Part shown: one piece after another, positions 10,160-20,842 of the stretch | How positions within the stretch are numbered: the stretch's first letter is position 1 | Layout of the letters: the number at the start of each line of letters is the position of its first letter | Assembly: GCA_009809945.1 (NCBI GenBank) | Contig: WTPW01000371.1 | Span: forward strand, 229,675 to 293,674 | Length of the DNA: 64,000 bases | Direction: 5' to 3' | From: Gigaspora margarita | Taxonomy: Eukaryota; Glomeromycota; Glomeromycetes; Diversisporales; Gigasporaceae | The notes under the pieces: generated by a model | Database searches by the model: none | Told to the model about the DNA's origin: nothing | What the model saw: only the letters and a program-made list of their open reading frames with translations | Program-made: the position numbers and the translations under genes

Positions 10160-11785
10160 TTAACAATTGACAACAATTGATTGATATGGCAACAATTTAA
10201 CATGTCCTTTTAAAGCCTGTTTAATTTTATCCCAACAAGTGGCAGATACGTTCCAGTCTTCAAATCTGTAAAACCTAGTTTCTTTAGTATATATAACTAT
10301 ATTCACTTCATGCAAAGTTCTTTTCTTCGTATAATAATTGATTAATGCTTCCATTTTCTTTTTATAAAAATAATCAACGTAGAATATTAGTTGTCTTAAA
10401 GGTGCATCACATTGATTAAGCAAAATATCAATGTGTAAGTTCTTGCTTAAATCAAGATATTGTAATGTTGATGGTAATATTTTAGCCAATTGAATAACAC
10501 GTTCCTTCATTATGTCTGATTTATCCTCTATCCAATATAAGGTGAGAAATTGAAGCTTTTGTAAACTGCTAATAAGATTTAGTAGTTGATCTGAAAGGTT
10601 GACTGTCGAAAGATTGAGATAAACAATATTTGGACAGAATGCAAGAAGTGTTTCTAATAATAACGTTTGTGAACTAATTTCATGCCCTCCTAAATTAAAT
10701 TTAAATCGTTGCAGTAATGTACCGGAATTTTCTAAAATTTGTATTACATTTAATGTACGAACCGAATAATCAAGTCGATTCGCATAATAAGTTGTAGTTA
10801 TTTCCAAAGTGCTAACTTTATAATGATTAATATTTAATGATTTTAACATTTTGTCTCCTCCCTTGCAATTTATAATACGAATAACATCTAATTTTTCTAA
10901 TTTTCCCCCATTTATTAGTTCCTCAAACTCGATATTATAACGGCAATTATATATTATAATTTCTTTTAAAGTTTTTTTTTGACTTTCCAAAGCTAAAATG
11001 ACTTCATTTAATCTTATATAAAATATTGGACGACCAAACAAGCCAAACCGCTTAAGCTTTTCCTGTGATTTGATAATGCGTATAAATTCATGACATAGTT
11101 TTGAATGATAGTCAGAATCTAGTATCGGTGGTACTTTTAGTGAACTAATATTGAAGGAATTTAACTTTGTTGCATTTTTTGCTAAAATTCTTAATAATTC
11201 AATAGCCTTATCGAAACAAGGTTTATCTACTCTAACAACATTCACATACACTTCTTCAAGTCGTGAGAAAAAGCGCTTATTTAGATCTAATAAATTAAAT
11301 ATCTCTGATTTAATTTCTCCGATGTTGTTAAAAAAAGATAACTTAAACTTAGTCAATCTGGCACCCCCATCAATAAATATCTTAAGCAACAAATTAATTA
11401 TATGATTTTTTAATGAACTAATATTTGTTTGTTGATCGAATAACTGGAGCTTAATCCACTGAATGACTTTACCATTTAAAAATGCTAAATTGAGAACCTC
11501 TAAAAATCTTGCGTAGTGAAATAAAGTATTAGGATAATCTACAATTAATCCATGTTCTTTTAAAATGAGTTTTTCTGCTTCAATAAGATATGATAAATAT
11601 ATAGGTATAATTATGGGATTTCTTTCAAGTGAAAATGGATCTCGCCAAATAACAGGAATTGCCATTTTACACCAATGTCGGCTTACAAGTGCGCATGAGT
11701 ATAATGAATGATATTCATTATTTAAATAATTAAGAATATTTTCCATTAACTCGGGCATATCGCCCATGAATATCTTTGACGCCAT
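10160..11785 (-). CDS. F-box protein with leucine-rich C-terminal region
   Basis: Single-exon gene for 541 residues. Residues about 9-51 form an F-box (M-P-E-L-M-E-N-I-L, then a C-A-L-V-S-R-H-W-C-K core and I-P-V-I-W), the motif that binds Skp1 in SCF ubiquitin ligases. The remainder, to about residue 500, is rich in Leu and Ile and looks like an irregular leucine-rich repeat array, the usual substrate-binding part of such proteins. No membrane segment is seen. The start is fixed: the codon directly before the ATG is an in-frame TAG, and the ATG matches the beginning of the F-box. A palindrome lies 6-80 bases upstream. Large, divergent F-box/LRR families are typical of Glomeromycotina. The F-box is clear; the substrate cannot be predicted. 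The plus-strand frame at 11151-11405 is a shadow. Confidence 0.85.
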   Translation of the reverse strand: MASKIFMGDMPELMENILNYLNNEYHSLYSCALVSRHWCKMAIPVIWRDPFSLERNPIIIPIYLSYLIEAEKLILKEHGLIVDYPNTLFHYARFLEVLNLAFLNGKVIQWIKLQLFDQQTNISSLKNHIINLLLKIFIDGGARLTKFKLSFFNNIGEIKSEIFNLLDLNKRFFSRLEEVYVNVVRVDKPCFDKAIELLRILAKNATKLNSFNISSLKVPPILDSDYHSKLCHEFIRIIKSQEKLKRFGLFGRPIFYIRLNEVILALESQKKTLKEIIIYNCRYNIEFEELINGGKLEKLDVIRIINCKGGDKMLKSLNINHYKVSTLEITTTYYANRLDYSVRTLNVIQILENSGTLLQRFKFNLGGHEISSQTLLLETLLAFCPNIVYLNLSTVNLSDQLLNLISSLQKLQFLTLYWIEDKSDIMKERVIQLAKILPSTLQYLDLSKNLHIDILLNQCDAPLRQLIFYVDYFYKKKMEALINYYTKKRTLHEVNIVIYTKETRFYRFEDWNVSATCWDKIKQALKGHVKLLPYQSIVVNC

Positions 11786-11791
11786 CTAAGT

Positions 11792-11863
11792 ACAGTACGT
11801 ACGTATATTTCGTGAAAAAAAAAATTTTTTAACGATGCACAACGTATGTACCGTACAGTACCT
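11792..11863. promoter_or_regulatory. Inverted repeat immediately upstream of the F-box start codon
   Basis: gtacagtacgtacgtat (11792-) pairs imperfectly with acgtatgtaccgtacagtac near 11843-11863 across an A/T loop. It lies where the promoter or 5' untranslated region of the minus-strand F-box gene should be. Whether it is regulatory or a small foldback insertion cannot be told. Confidence 0.4.
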
Positions 11864-11996
11864 ATTTAGATACCATCGGTTCCACAAAAGACTGGACCTA
11901 TACCGGTCTGGAACAAGTTCAGGGCCAATCCTTGTGATACATTGCCCTTGATTTTGTACAATGTGATTCATATGATAGGTTTACATTTTAATCTTC

Positions 11997-12267
11997 CCCA
12001 GGATCACCGTCAAAATTTCACTGTCATGTAATAGTGTTTACAACGCATTAAAAAATCTTTGAACTCGTATAAATAAGGTTAAGGCCTATGCTAGAATTAG
12101 GGTTCTTTAAGTAAAATCGCTCAAGGAAAAAATTTTTTGTTAGAGCATGAAAATGAGCGGTTTCTGAAAATGCAAACGTTTTTGTTTTGATATCAAAACG
12201 AGACTCGTTATTGGATAAGACATGTGGATCCTCACGTGATTTTGAAATTTTGACGGCAATGTTGGGG
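11997..12267. mobile_element. MITE with CCCCA termini
   Basis: The left end ccccaggatcaccgtcaaaa and right end ttttgacggcaatgttgggg are inverted repeats of about 30 bases continuing inward (aatttcactgtcatg against cacgtgattttgaaatt). The interior is non-coding and includes ttagggttc. Target duplication not identified. Confidence 0.65.
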
Positions 12268-13448
12268 TAGTTATTTTATTTTTAAAGCGTATGTTTTTGA
12301 AGCTTAATAAAAACGATCAAAATATAAACTGATAAACTGCGATAAACTATAATATATATATATATAATTAATACAGCATTAACGTTTGACATTTATTGTA
12401 TAATTTTTTAAAATTTATAAAACTGCCAACAATATTCTATGGGTCCTTTGCATGATGTCGGTTTAGATTGTGATCTAAATTTTCAATACACAAATCCGTG
12501 TTATAAAATAAAAAAAAGCAAAGTATGATCTTCTATATTTTCCAACAATAAATTTTGTTTTAGAAGCTATAAATACATCAAAATTACTAAGGTTCAAACA
12601 GAAATGAGTTATTTTATAATTTAAGACTTGTCCTCCTCAAATATATCATTACTATTGGTATTCTTTTTATCAACGCTTAGAACAGGATTTGTATCGGATA
12701 TAATAGTATTTTCTATTTTTTTTTATTTTCAATATAAGCATCCCTTAGACTTTTTTATTAATTGAAGAAACGAAACAATCGTTAATAGCATTTAAAATTA
12801 TTATCAATAGCAAAAAATTGTTAAATTTATTTGATATGACACTAGTTCTAATTTTATAACATAATTTATATAATTTGATAATAGCAGTAGTTTAATTTTA
12901 ATTAACATTTTAACTACAATTATATAACTATATCTTTTTTTTTATTTTATCAGTTTTAACCACGATATATAGATATAACTTATGCAAGCATTATTTTTTT
13001 CAAGTGACAAAACCCAAAACATAATGCCGATGAAACGTTATGTCATCATCACTAGTTTTTAGTATTATTTAAACTAAAATTTTACAAGTAAAAAATTTTT
13101 ATTAGTGCACAGAAGACAGTTTCATCTAAATTCGAGTGACTAAAATAAGATCATACAGTATGATATATTATCGTATAGCCATGTTATTGACGGCTATACT
13201 AAAAATTTGCATATCAGTATAGTTTATTTTATTATACTTTTTATTACATATTGTTCGAATACATAATTTGGCCCAAAAATTTTTTAAACTCAACATTACT
13301 AAAGTGAAAATACTTAATTCTGGCGTGAATTTTTTTATAGTTGACATTGGCAAGATAAAAATATATAATTCGGATCCGAATTTTTTTAATTTTATATTTG
13401 CAATAGAACGGCAAGAAGCATTATTTATTAAAATTCATATTTAACGCA
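12268..13448. other. AT-rich intergenic stretch
   Basis: No gene supported. The minus-strand frame at 13168-13353 is short, low in complexity and lacks any recognisable motif. Confidence 0.4.
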
Positions 13449-15122
13449 TTATTGCTGTGAAGCATAGTAATGATTATGTACATGAAGAGTAATATTAAAG
13501 TTCATGAATAAATTCCTTTGAAGAAGTTCTTGCATTTCGTGATTTTGATTTGCAACTGATGGTCGTTCTTGTAAAGGAATTTTAGAACTTTGAAATTCAT
13601 GTAAATTTGCTGGTTGCGGTGTAATTATAGAAGCCTCTACAGAAGCTTCTTGAGTTGTTGAAGTAGAAGAATACTTGAAACAAGATTTGCTATTCGAATT
13701 AAAAAAAAATTAGATTTCGAAAAATATTCAAAAAAAATATATATATAATACCTTGATAAATTTGTCGTGCAGATTTAAAACCTTGATAAAAATCTTTTGT
13801 AGGAAGTGTAGTAGAGGGTTGATTTTGAGAAATCATTTTATCTACATTAGAATCAATTGCATTCATTAAATTAGATAGAGCAGACTTTTGAACTCCATCC
13901 TTTGGTCGTTCATAGCTAGCAATTCCAGATAGAGACCGATGTCTAGTAATCGTAGATACTTCATAATCATTAGCACCAATATCTTTTAATCATTGTACAA
14001 GCGTTTTACGACCTGCTTGATTAATGATTTTACGATCTTCACAACTAATACCAGTTTTTTCAGCGAGCACTTTCATGAAAGATTTTAATTTTAATTGCCC
14101 TAGTTGAGTTTTTTTGTACCATACTTTAATTGATGAATAATCTATTTTAAATAAATATTATTAATTCGTATTAATAATATTATAATAAAATATTTATATC
14201 TTATATATGTATATACATGCATACCTGGTGCAGATTTTGTATCGATTGGATATAAATAAAATCCAGGATCAGCATCAACTGGCCGCTTTGAGAAATATTT
14301 CTCATAATCTGCAATTACTTCAAGATTATCGGCAGGAATTAATATTTTATCTGCAGAACCAAGATTATTTAATCCACGTTGATTTGTTTTGGATTTATAA
14401 ATAAAAACATCAAAGCTGCCATCTTTTCTTTTTTTAAAATGATTAACCATCATAGTATAGTGCTCACCACCACGTAGAGCTAAGAAAATTGCATTGTAAA
14501 AGAAAACTCGATTTAATAATCCACTTGGTGTATCTCTTGAGGTCGCTTCATGTTTCAAAATACATTGAATTTCTTCAAAAGATAGTGAATCGGATCCATT
14601 AGTTTCACCATAACCTTTTTCAGAAAGGTCTCGAGTCTTTCCATCAAGTATTTCCCACAAACTGGGAAACGCTTTTTTGTCACACAAATCAACTGGTTTG
14701 ACTTTACTAAAATTTGAATTGTAAAATCTATTAATCGCTCTAACTGCAGATAAAAGTGACGATACTGTGTATTCTGATCCATCGCTTTTTTTAGCCACGG
14801 TAAAATATTCACAAAGTTGTGTTTCTAGTTTAGAAGTATCGTCTATATCTTCTGGTGCTCCTTCTAGTCCGACGTCTGAACGATATTCTTGAAATTTATT
14901 AATCCAATTTTGTGTCGATCTATGAGTATTTTGAACTTTAGACTTGTTACGCAAATATGACAATTGCTCTTCGGTTGGTTTTTGATAAGTTTTCTCTTTT
15001 TTTTTTAATTTTGGGCATTTTGAAATTAAATTGAATTCTAGAAAATAAAAACCTGATCGAAGAAATATTTTATTTATATAATAAAATAAACTACTGATAT
15101 GACGTAATAGTATAATCGTCAA
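13449..15122 (-). pseudogene. DUF3504/Crypton-type tyrosine recombinase-like gene, three exons, with an in-frame TGA
   Basis: Exon 1 (14225-15122) encodes an N-terminal core-binding region (K-x-Q-N-T-H-R-S-T-Q-N-W at about residues 62-73) and the start of the catalytic domain, with the first catalytic Arg in ALRGGEHY (R217). An 83-base GT-AG intron (14142-14224) leads to exon 2 (13752-14141), where A-G-R-K-T, the R-H of ITRHRS and a following S-Y-E-R-P can supply the remaining Arg/His/Tyr positions. Exon 2 has a TGA at 13990-13992 in V-Q-stop-L-K-D, where Trp fits. A second GT-AG intron (13690-13751) precedes a Gln-rich tail ending at 13449, but the best tail frame is one base out of phase. 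The domain is known from ZMYM2/QRICH1-like proteins and Crypton transposons. The true start may lie in an upstream exon, because an acceptor-like ttttctag precedes residue 29. Recognition is firm; whether it is functional is doubtful. Confidence 0.7.
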
Positions 15123-15150
15123 TAACTACTATACGATAATATCGTTATTA

Positions 15151-15285
15151 GTATAGGTAATAAAAAATGCACGTGGGTATTGAATGGCGGCAACTGATTG
15201 GCTTAGATCATGCCGCGAAGCGGCATGATCTGCCAATCAGCTGCCGCCGTTCAATACCCACGTGCATATTTTTTATTACCTATAC
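15151..15285. repeat. Near-perfect palindrome with 66-base arms, GC-rich core
   Basis: Arms 15151-15216 and 15220-15285 pair with only a few mismatches and small indels around a 3-base loop (gaa, 15217-15219). The outer ends are gtataggtaataaaaaa; the core contains cacgtgggtattga, ggcggca, ctgattgg and atcatgccgc. The GC content is far above the surroundings. It starts 29 bases upstream of the recombinase reading frame. It could be a MITE, or a terminal or regulatory site linked to that gene. Confidence 0.8.
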
Positions 15286-16492
15286 AATAACTATATATAA
15301 TAATAATAGCGATAACAATATTGAAAAGTTAGACTGATTGATATGGAATTGTACATGTTTTATAGTACAATTAACAAGCAAATTAATACTTTCAAAAGTA
15401 CAATGTCGGTAAATACAGAAACATTGATATTAAATTAAAGATCACACGGACGGATTCAAATTTTATAATTAAAATGAAAATTATAATGTATAAAAGTAAA
15501 TATAATTGAAAATTTCCAATAATGACATAATTTTATAACAAAATTAAAGATAAAAAAATTTTTTATCTTATTATAAAATTGTGACAAGTAATTTTATTCA
15601 TTAAAAAAAATTAGTATTGTGCGGATTAGAGAATTATAATACGAAGTTTAAAAATTAATTTTTAGTAATAATAAACAAATACTAAAAGTAATAGTTAAAA
15701 TTTTTTTAAATAATGATTTTATTTAATAACCATATTTTAAAGCAAACTAGTATAGTATAAGCATGTATTACTTATAATTTATTTAGGTAATTTAAGTAGC
15801 AATAAAAAATTTATATTTGTAAGTGTAATATATTGAGCTTAAAATTTTATTTCTAATATAATAATACTATTTTGATTTAATATTTGAAGTGGTAATTAAA
15901 TATCATATATAAGATTAGTTTCTTATAAATAAGAGTAGATGTTTTAAAATATTTGCTTTTAGATTTTGTAAAAGAATTATTTAATTTATTAAAAAAACTA
16001 TTTTTAAAATTATAAAAAAAAACAATTTTTTAAAATAATTCTATAATTAGTTTGAAGTTTATTTTTGTTTAGTAAACTTATTCTAAAAACAATTTGTTAA
16101 AACTTTTAATATTAAATAATTTAATAAGTTTTGATTTATTTAGAATATATTATACGTATAATAATAGATCATAATCAGTGTGATGCATCGCCAGTCTTAA
16201 GTTAAAGTGCAACCAATCAAATTAAGATTTGGCCATATTTGATTTCAGGAATTTAATGATTTATTACAATAACGTAGTCATGGAGTCTTCTTAATACAAT
16301 TATGATAAAACTATTTACATTAACGAAATTTATCGTGGCAACAATCAAACTGGTGACATCCACCATTAGTTTATCACTCTTAGTTGGAAAAAATGCCATT
16401 TTTTTCTCGAATTACCTCTGACACGTAAATAGAGTTTGTTGTTCGATTTGGGTAAATTTCCCAATGCCATGATGATCCGTCTTCGATCGGTT
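15286..16492. other. AT-rich intergenic stretch
   Basis: No gene, tandem repeat or strong inverted structure recognised. It is dominated by A/T runs to about 16140 and more mixed after that. Confidence 0.35.
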
Positions 16493-16696
16493 TTAAGAAC
16501 TCGTGGAAGTTATTTCCTCTTTAAAATTACTTAGAGAAAAGGCTGCTAGTTCACTTGTTTTACGTATCATGCGTAGGCTAATTGTCACATGCCCATATTT
16601 GTAATTGGTCACTTTTGATGCATAATTCTTTAATGCGTCAATGTTAACAGCATATCCCTGCATCACCACCAAAAAATCTAAGCAAGTGATTTTCAT
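16493..16696 (-). CDS. Possible small hypothetical protein
   Basis: A 67-residue frame that starts at an ATG with A at -3 (caattaaaatg) and lies in a segment less AT-rich than its neighbours. Composition is ordinary rather than low-complexity, but no family, signal peptide or domain is recognised. It may be a chance frame or an exon of an undetected gene. Confidence 0.2.
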   Translation of the reverse strand: MKITCLDFLVVMQGYAVNIDALKNYASKVTNYKYGHVTISLRMIRKTSELAAFSLSNFKEEITSTSS

Positions 16697-17134
16697 TTTA
16701 ATTGGCTGACAAAATAATAATGTGTCAAAAGAGTCTCACATCTAACTTTTGTTTTACTTTGCCATTACGTCTTATTTCATTTTAAGTGCATATATATATC
16801 AGAGAATACTTTATAAAGTTATTTGTCACTACTAGTATTTCAAGCGAATCCGAAATATTCTGCCTGTTCGAAATTATTTCACGCCGACTAATTAGTTTGG
16901 ACTTCAAAAAGTGCTTTATTATTATATAATTTGTGGATGAAAAGATTCGGATTTGGAAATTGATTTACAACCGTTTTCATAAATTCTGTGACAGTTTAAT
17001 GACCAAATCAATTAAGTTTTTGTTATCAGCTGACTTCAGCAACTTATTAATTCGGACTCGATAGCTTATCGATTCAGATTTTTAAGGTGTCCCAGAATTT
17101 ATAAAACAACTGTAATCCGAACTACAATCTTTGC
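16697..17134. other. Intergenic stretch, nothing recognised
   Basis: Mixed-composition DNA without open frames or repeats worth naming. Confidence 0.35.
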
Positions 17135-17235
17135 CAATTAACCCAATTCAATGGTTGACAATTCAATCCAATTCAATGGCTGCCAATTCAATTCAATTCA
17201 ATTCAATAACTGCTAATTCGATCCAATCCAGTCAG
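17135..17235. repeat. AATTC-based minisatellite
   Basis: Units combining (caatt)n with caatggctgc/caataactgc are repeated: caattcaatggttgac, aattcaatccaattcaatgg, ctgccaattcaattcaattc, aataactgctaattcgatcc. A short pentamer array nested in a longer unit. Confidence 0.65.
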
Positions 17236-18667
17236 TTAATACGTAGAGCAAGTGTGTCAGGATTATGCAATGCAATGCTACTATAATGAATAAATTTTTT
17301 ATATTTAATTCTATCACATTACTTTTAGTTCATATATATATATTCGGGACTTTACGGTAATCGCAAACAGTTGTTACATAGTAAAGTCTAAATTTTATGA
17401 ATCGATACTCACAGGACACTTTATACTTCCTCACAGAGATAATAACATGCCACTAGTGAAGATGCAACTTATTCTTTATATTACCAATTTATTTTGATAA
17501 CAGTAGTCAACTAAATATTTAATTTCGTATTTCTGTAAATATATATATATATCTTCTATTTATGTATAATTATTTATATATGTATGTTTATCAATTTATT
17601 TAGTGTGAAAAAAAAACATTCAGTAAGTAGTTTTATATTTCGGGTTCTTGAAATTAATAAGTCCAAATGTGAGTTTTTATACTATTTAAGGGCATAATAA
17701 AAAGCTTATATGTTTTTTTCTTTTTTAAGTATTAAATAAAGTTTCACTTCATTTATTTGTGGTCTACATTTAAGTAGCTTTATTGCTTCATTATGTGTTA
17801 TGGAAGGTTATGACTCTATCATTGACGTTTGATGAAGAAATTTTATTTATTGCAATTTTATATAGCAATAGATGTTTTATTTAAATCATATTAGTCTATT
17901 GAACTGTCGTGTATATTATATGAATTTAATGTTTTAGTTCGTGTATATATAATTTAAAGTTTTGATTGACCAGTTTTCACATGATCTGCAACGTGACCAA
18001 TCATGCAATTTATGCGATCAACCAATCACGAGAAAGTCTTCCTATATGCATGGAGGACTTTCGTTTCTGATGATTTCTGGGATCGACATTACACGAGTAT
18101 TATATAGGATGGTAATATAAAACCAGAATTTTTGGGCATAAGTAAACTTTATAAAAACCAAACCAATCACACAATATCTTACTAATAAATAGCTCGTAGA
18201 GAACATCTTTTCAAGAAATTTAAGTTGCAACATGCTGCATCACACTGGAAAAGGTCATTTTTTTAACAGTTGAAGTACTACTCTATAGTTAGAGGTAATA
18301 AAAGCATATTTTACAGCTTAATTCACAAAGTTTGGCATTGTTTTTTCATAATACAATGATTTTATTATAACCTTTATAGACTGTTTCAAAAGATATATAT
18401 TCTTCAGAAGATATTTAATTTAATAGAAGTCATTTTATTATGTACAATAATAATTTTGTTAATTATGTAACAGTTTAAGAATATTAACAAAGAATGTATA
18501 ACTTTTTATTAAAAACTTTCTAATAAAGTTTCTATATTTGTAAATTGGTTTATAAGCTAATGAAAGGCTTTATTCTTCTTAAATATGATTTACTTTACTT
18601 TGAAGTTAAACTATAAAAAAAAAACAATAATATATGAATTATACTTGTTGATTGGCTATGTATGTCA
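17236..18667. other. Intergenic stretch, nothing recognised
   Basis: No gene supported. The 63-residue minus-strand frame at 18042-18233 shows no motif. Short (at)n tracts are present near 17540. Confidence 0.35.
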
Positions 18668-19078
18668 ATAATTATTCATCATATTTTGAATTTTTGGAAT
18701 TTTCTAAAAAAGTCCTAAAATATTTAACCAAGAATAATTTTTGATCCACTGGTCCATTTTCAATGAAACAACTACCAAAATGTTTGTCTCGATAAGATGA
18801 TTTTAATGAACCCAAAATTGATAAAATCCTATCAAAGGATCCCAAGATCATTAATGACTTGTGTTACTTCAGGTGTTTTAGAAGTGGTTTAACCAATTCT
18901 AATATACCTGAAGCGATACGAATCTCAGGATTCAGTGATAGGATATTATCGATTTTTGGTTCATTAGAATCATCTCATTGAAACAAATTGTTTCATCAAA
19001 AATGGGCCAGTGGATCAAAAAACTATTCACTATTAAATATTTTTGGAATTTTATAATAATTCAAAAATTCTGCTGATA
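18668..19078. mobile_element. Foldback element of the GTCTC-box family, copy 1
   Basis: The left arm (gatccactggtccattttca, ccaaaatgtttgtctcgata, gatgattttaatgaacccaa) is inverted in the right arm (ttggttcattagaatcatct, cattgaaacaaattgttt, gggccagtggatc). The arms share this conserved box with the double palindrome at 60132-60863. No coding capacity. Confidence 0.7.
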
Positions 19079-19605
19079 TGTCTATTCTATCAATTCTATC
19101 ATGTGTTGACAATGTTGTTTCTGATTGATCAATTGCTACATTAAACCCTTTATTTTCTGAAAAATGCAAAAATCCTCATGCTCCAATAGCCAAATATAAG
19201 ACTAACAACACACCAGTCTAAAAATTTTATAAATTAAATAATATCTAATACTATATGGTTAATTAATACTTTTTTATTTGATCAATTTTTTTCTAATAAT
19301 TAATTAATTACTAAATTAATTACTAAAAAATGTTTAATATAAAGAAATTGATATAATTTTTTATATGTTTTTTATTTGCTACACTTTTTCTTTTATTTTT
19401 AATTTTTTTATTATTTTGCTTGCAAGTATAACTAAAATTAACTACAAAAAGGAAATATATTGATTGCAAAGATTATTATACAAAAGAAAACTTAATTACA
19501 AAAATAAAAAATAGTGTCTTTATATATTAACTATTTCTTAAACTATAATATAGTCTGGTGTAAAAAATATAGATACACCAATTTATTTATAGAATTTAAC
19601 TACAA

Positions 19606-19916
19606 ATAACTGGCGGTGATCATCACCGGTATGTAATTAGCCAATAACAATAAAACAAAAAAAATTTATTTCATTTACTTTAGGGTTAGGGCGAAGCCTG
19701 GGATTTTAGCAGGGTGTTTGATATATGCAAAATTTAGCAAGGAATTTTTTTTGCTAGAATGTCGAAGGTAGTTTCATAGACGAATTCTTGAGATATTAGC
19801 ATTTTTTCAAAAAAAATCTTTATTTTTGTTACACAAACTGATTTGCACGTTACACCTGATCCTGCAAATTTAATGGCTAATTACTCACTGGTGATTATCA
19901 CCGCTGGTTATAGTTA
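19606..19916. mobile_element. MITE with internal TTAGGG motif (telomere-motif family), copy 1
   Basis: The left end aactggcggtgatcatcacc and the right end ggtgattatcaccgctggtt are inverted repeats of about 35 bases, each containing its own small palindrome ggtgatNatcacc. The interior carries tagggttagggcgaagcc, followed by aaatttagcaaggaattttt, gtagtttcatagacga and acacctgatcctgcaaattt. The same words in the same order recur, on either strand, at 23575-23830, 39330-39560, 43665-43885, 44215-44440 and 54201-54515. Confidence 0.75.
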
Positions 19917-20091
19917 GTAAAATTCTTATTTATAATATAAAAAAATTTTTTTATATTTAATATAAACATTTAAATAATTTATTTATTATATAGGTTTTGA
20001 AAAATATTTTAAATATAAATTTTATTAAAAATTTTTATTTCTATAAAAAATTTTATTAATCCTTATTTTTTAAATTTGTTTAATACAAAAA

Positions 20092-20842
20092 TTTAAATAT
20101 ACTAAAATTAAAAATTTAATTTTGTCTACGTATAAATTTTTTTAATTTTTATTATCTATTTATAATTTTTTTATACTAAATAAAACAAGTTCTAAGCTAT
20201 CTTTTTATATAATTTATATTATCATTTTATAGACATTTAATTGTATAATAATTATTTTAAGTTTTAATTTTTTTAAAAAAAAAGCAAAAAAAAATTACCT
20301 TTTAAAAAAATTTATTTTTGTTATAAATATACAACTTTATAAGTTTATATTGTACAGGTATATAGTTATATATATGCTAAATATATAGTTAAAATTTTAG
20401 CTTAATTGAATTATTAGTTATTAAAACACAAATTTTTAAAATTCAATAATTACTACATATAAAATTACTATATATAGTAATTTGTACAACCTTATTATAG
20501 TAAATTAGTTTTTATTTTATATATTAACAACTACAATCCAATTAAGCTAAAAATTTTAATTACATTTTTAGCTTATTATAAACTTATAAAGTTGCATATT
20601 GATGGCAAAAATAATTTTTTTTAAAAAAAAACTTTTTTTATATTTTTTTAAAAAAAAATTAAATTTTTAATTTTTAAAAAACATTTATAACAAACAAACA
20701 AAATATAAAAAGATAATAAAAATTATATCAACCTAGAGCTTTCTTTATTTGCTATAAAAAAATTATAAATTAATAGTTAAAATTGATAAACTTTTATATA
20801 TAAACAAAATTGACTTTTAATTTTAGTATATTTACATTTATG
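20092..20842. repeat. AT-rich palindrome of about 750 bases
   Basis: Arms meet near 20467 at ttactatatatagtaa. Paired words include ttgttataaatatacaactt with aagttgcatattgatggcaa, taaaacaagttctaagct with agagctttctttatttgct, and atatactaaaattaaaaatt with ttttaattttagtatatt. No coding capacity; likely a large foldback element. Confidence 0.65.

Noticed and set aside
11786..11971. Small minus-strand gene of 61 residues upstream of the F-box gene
   Set aside because: It spans the palindrome in the likely promoter or leader and has no recognisable motif; its frame stops directly before the F-box start.
18042..18233. Small gene
   Set aside because: Short, no motif, no upstream signal; not distinguishable from a chance frame.
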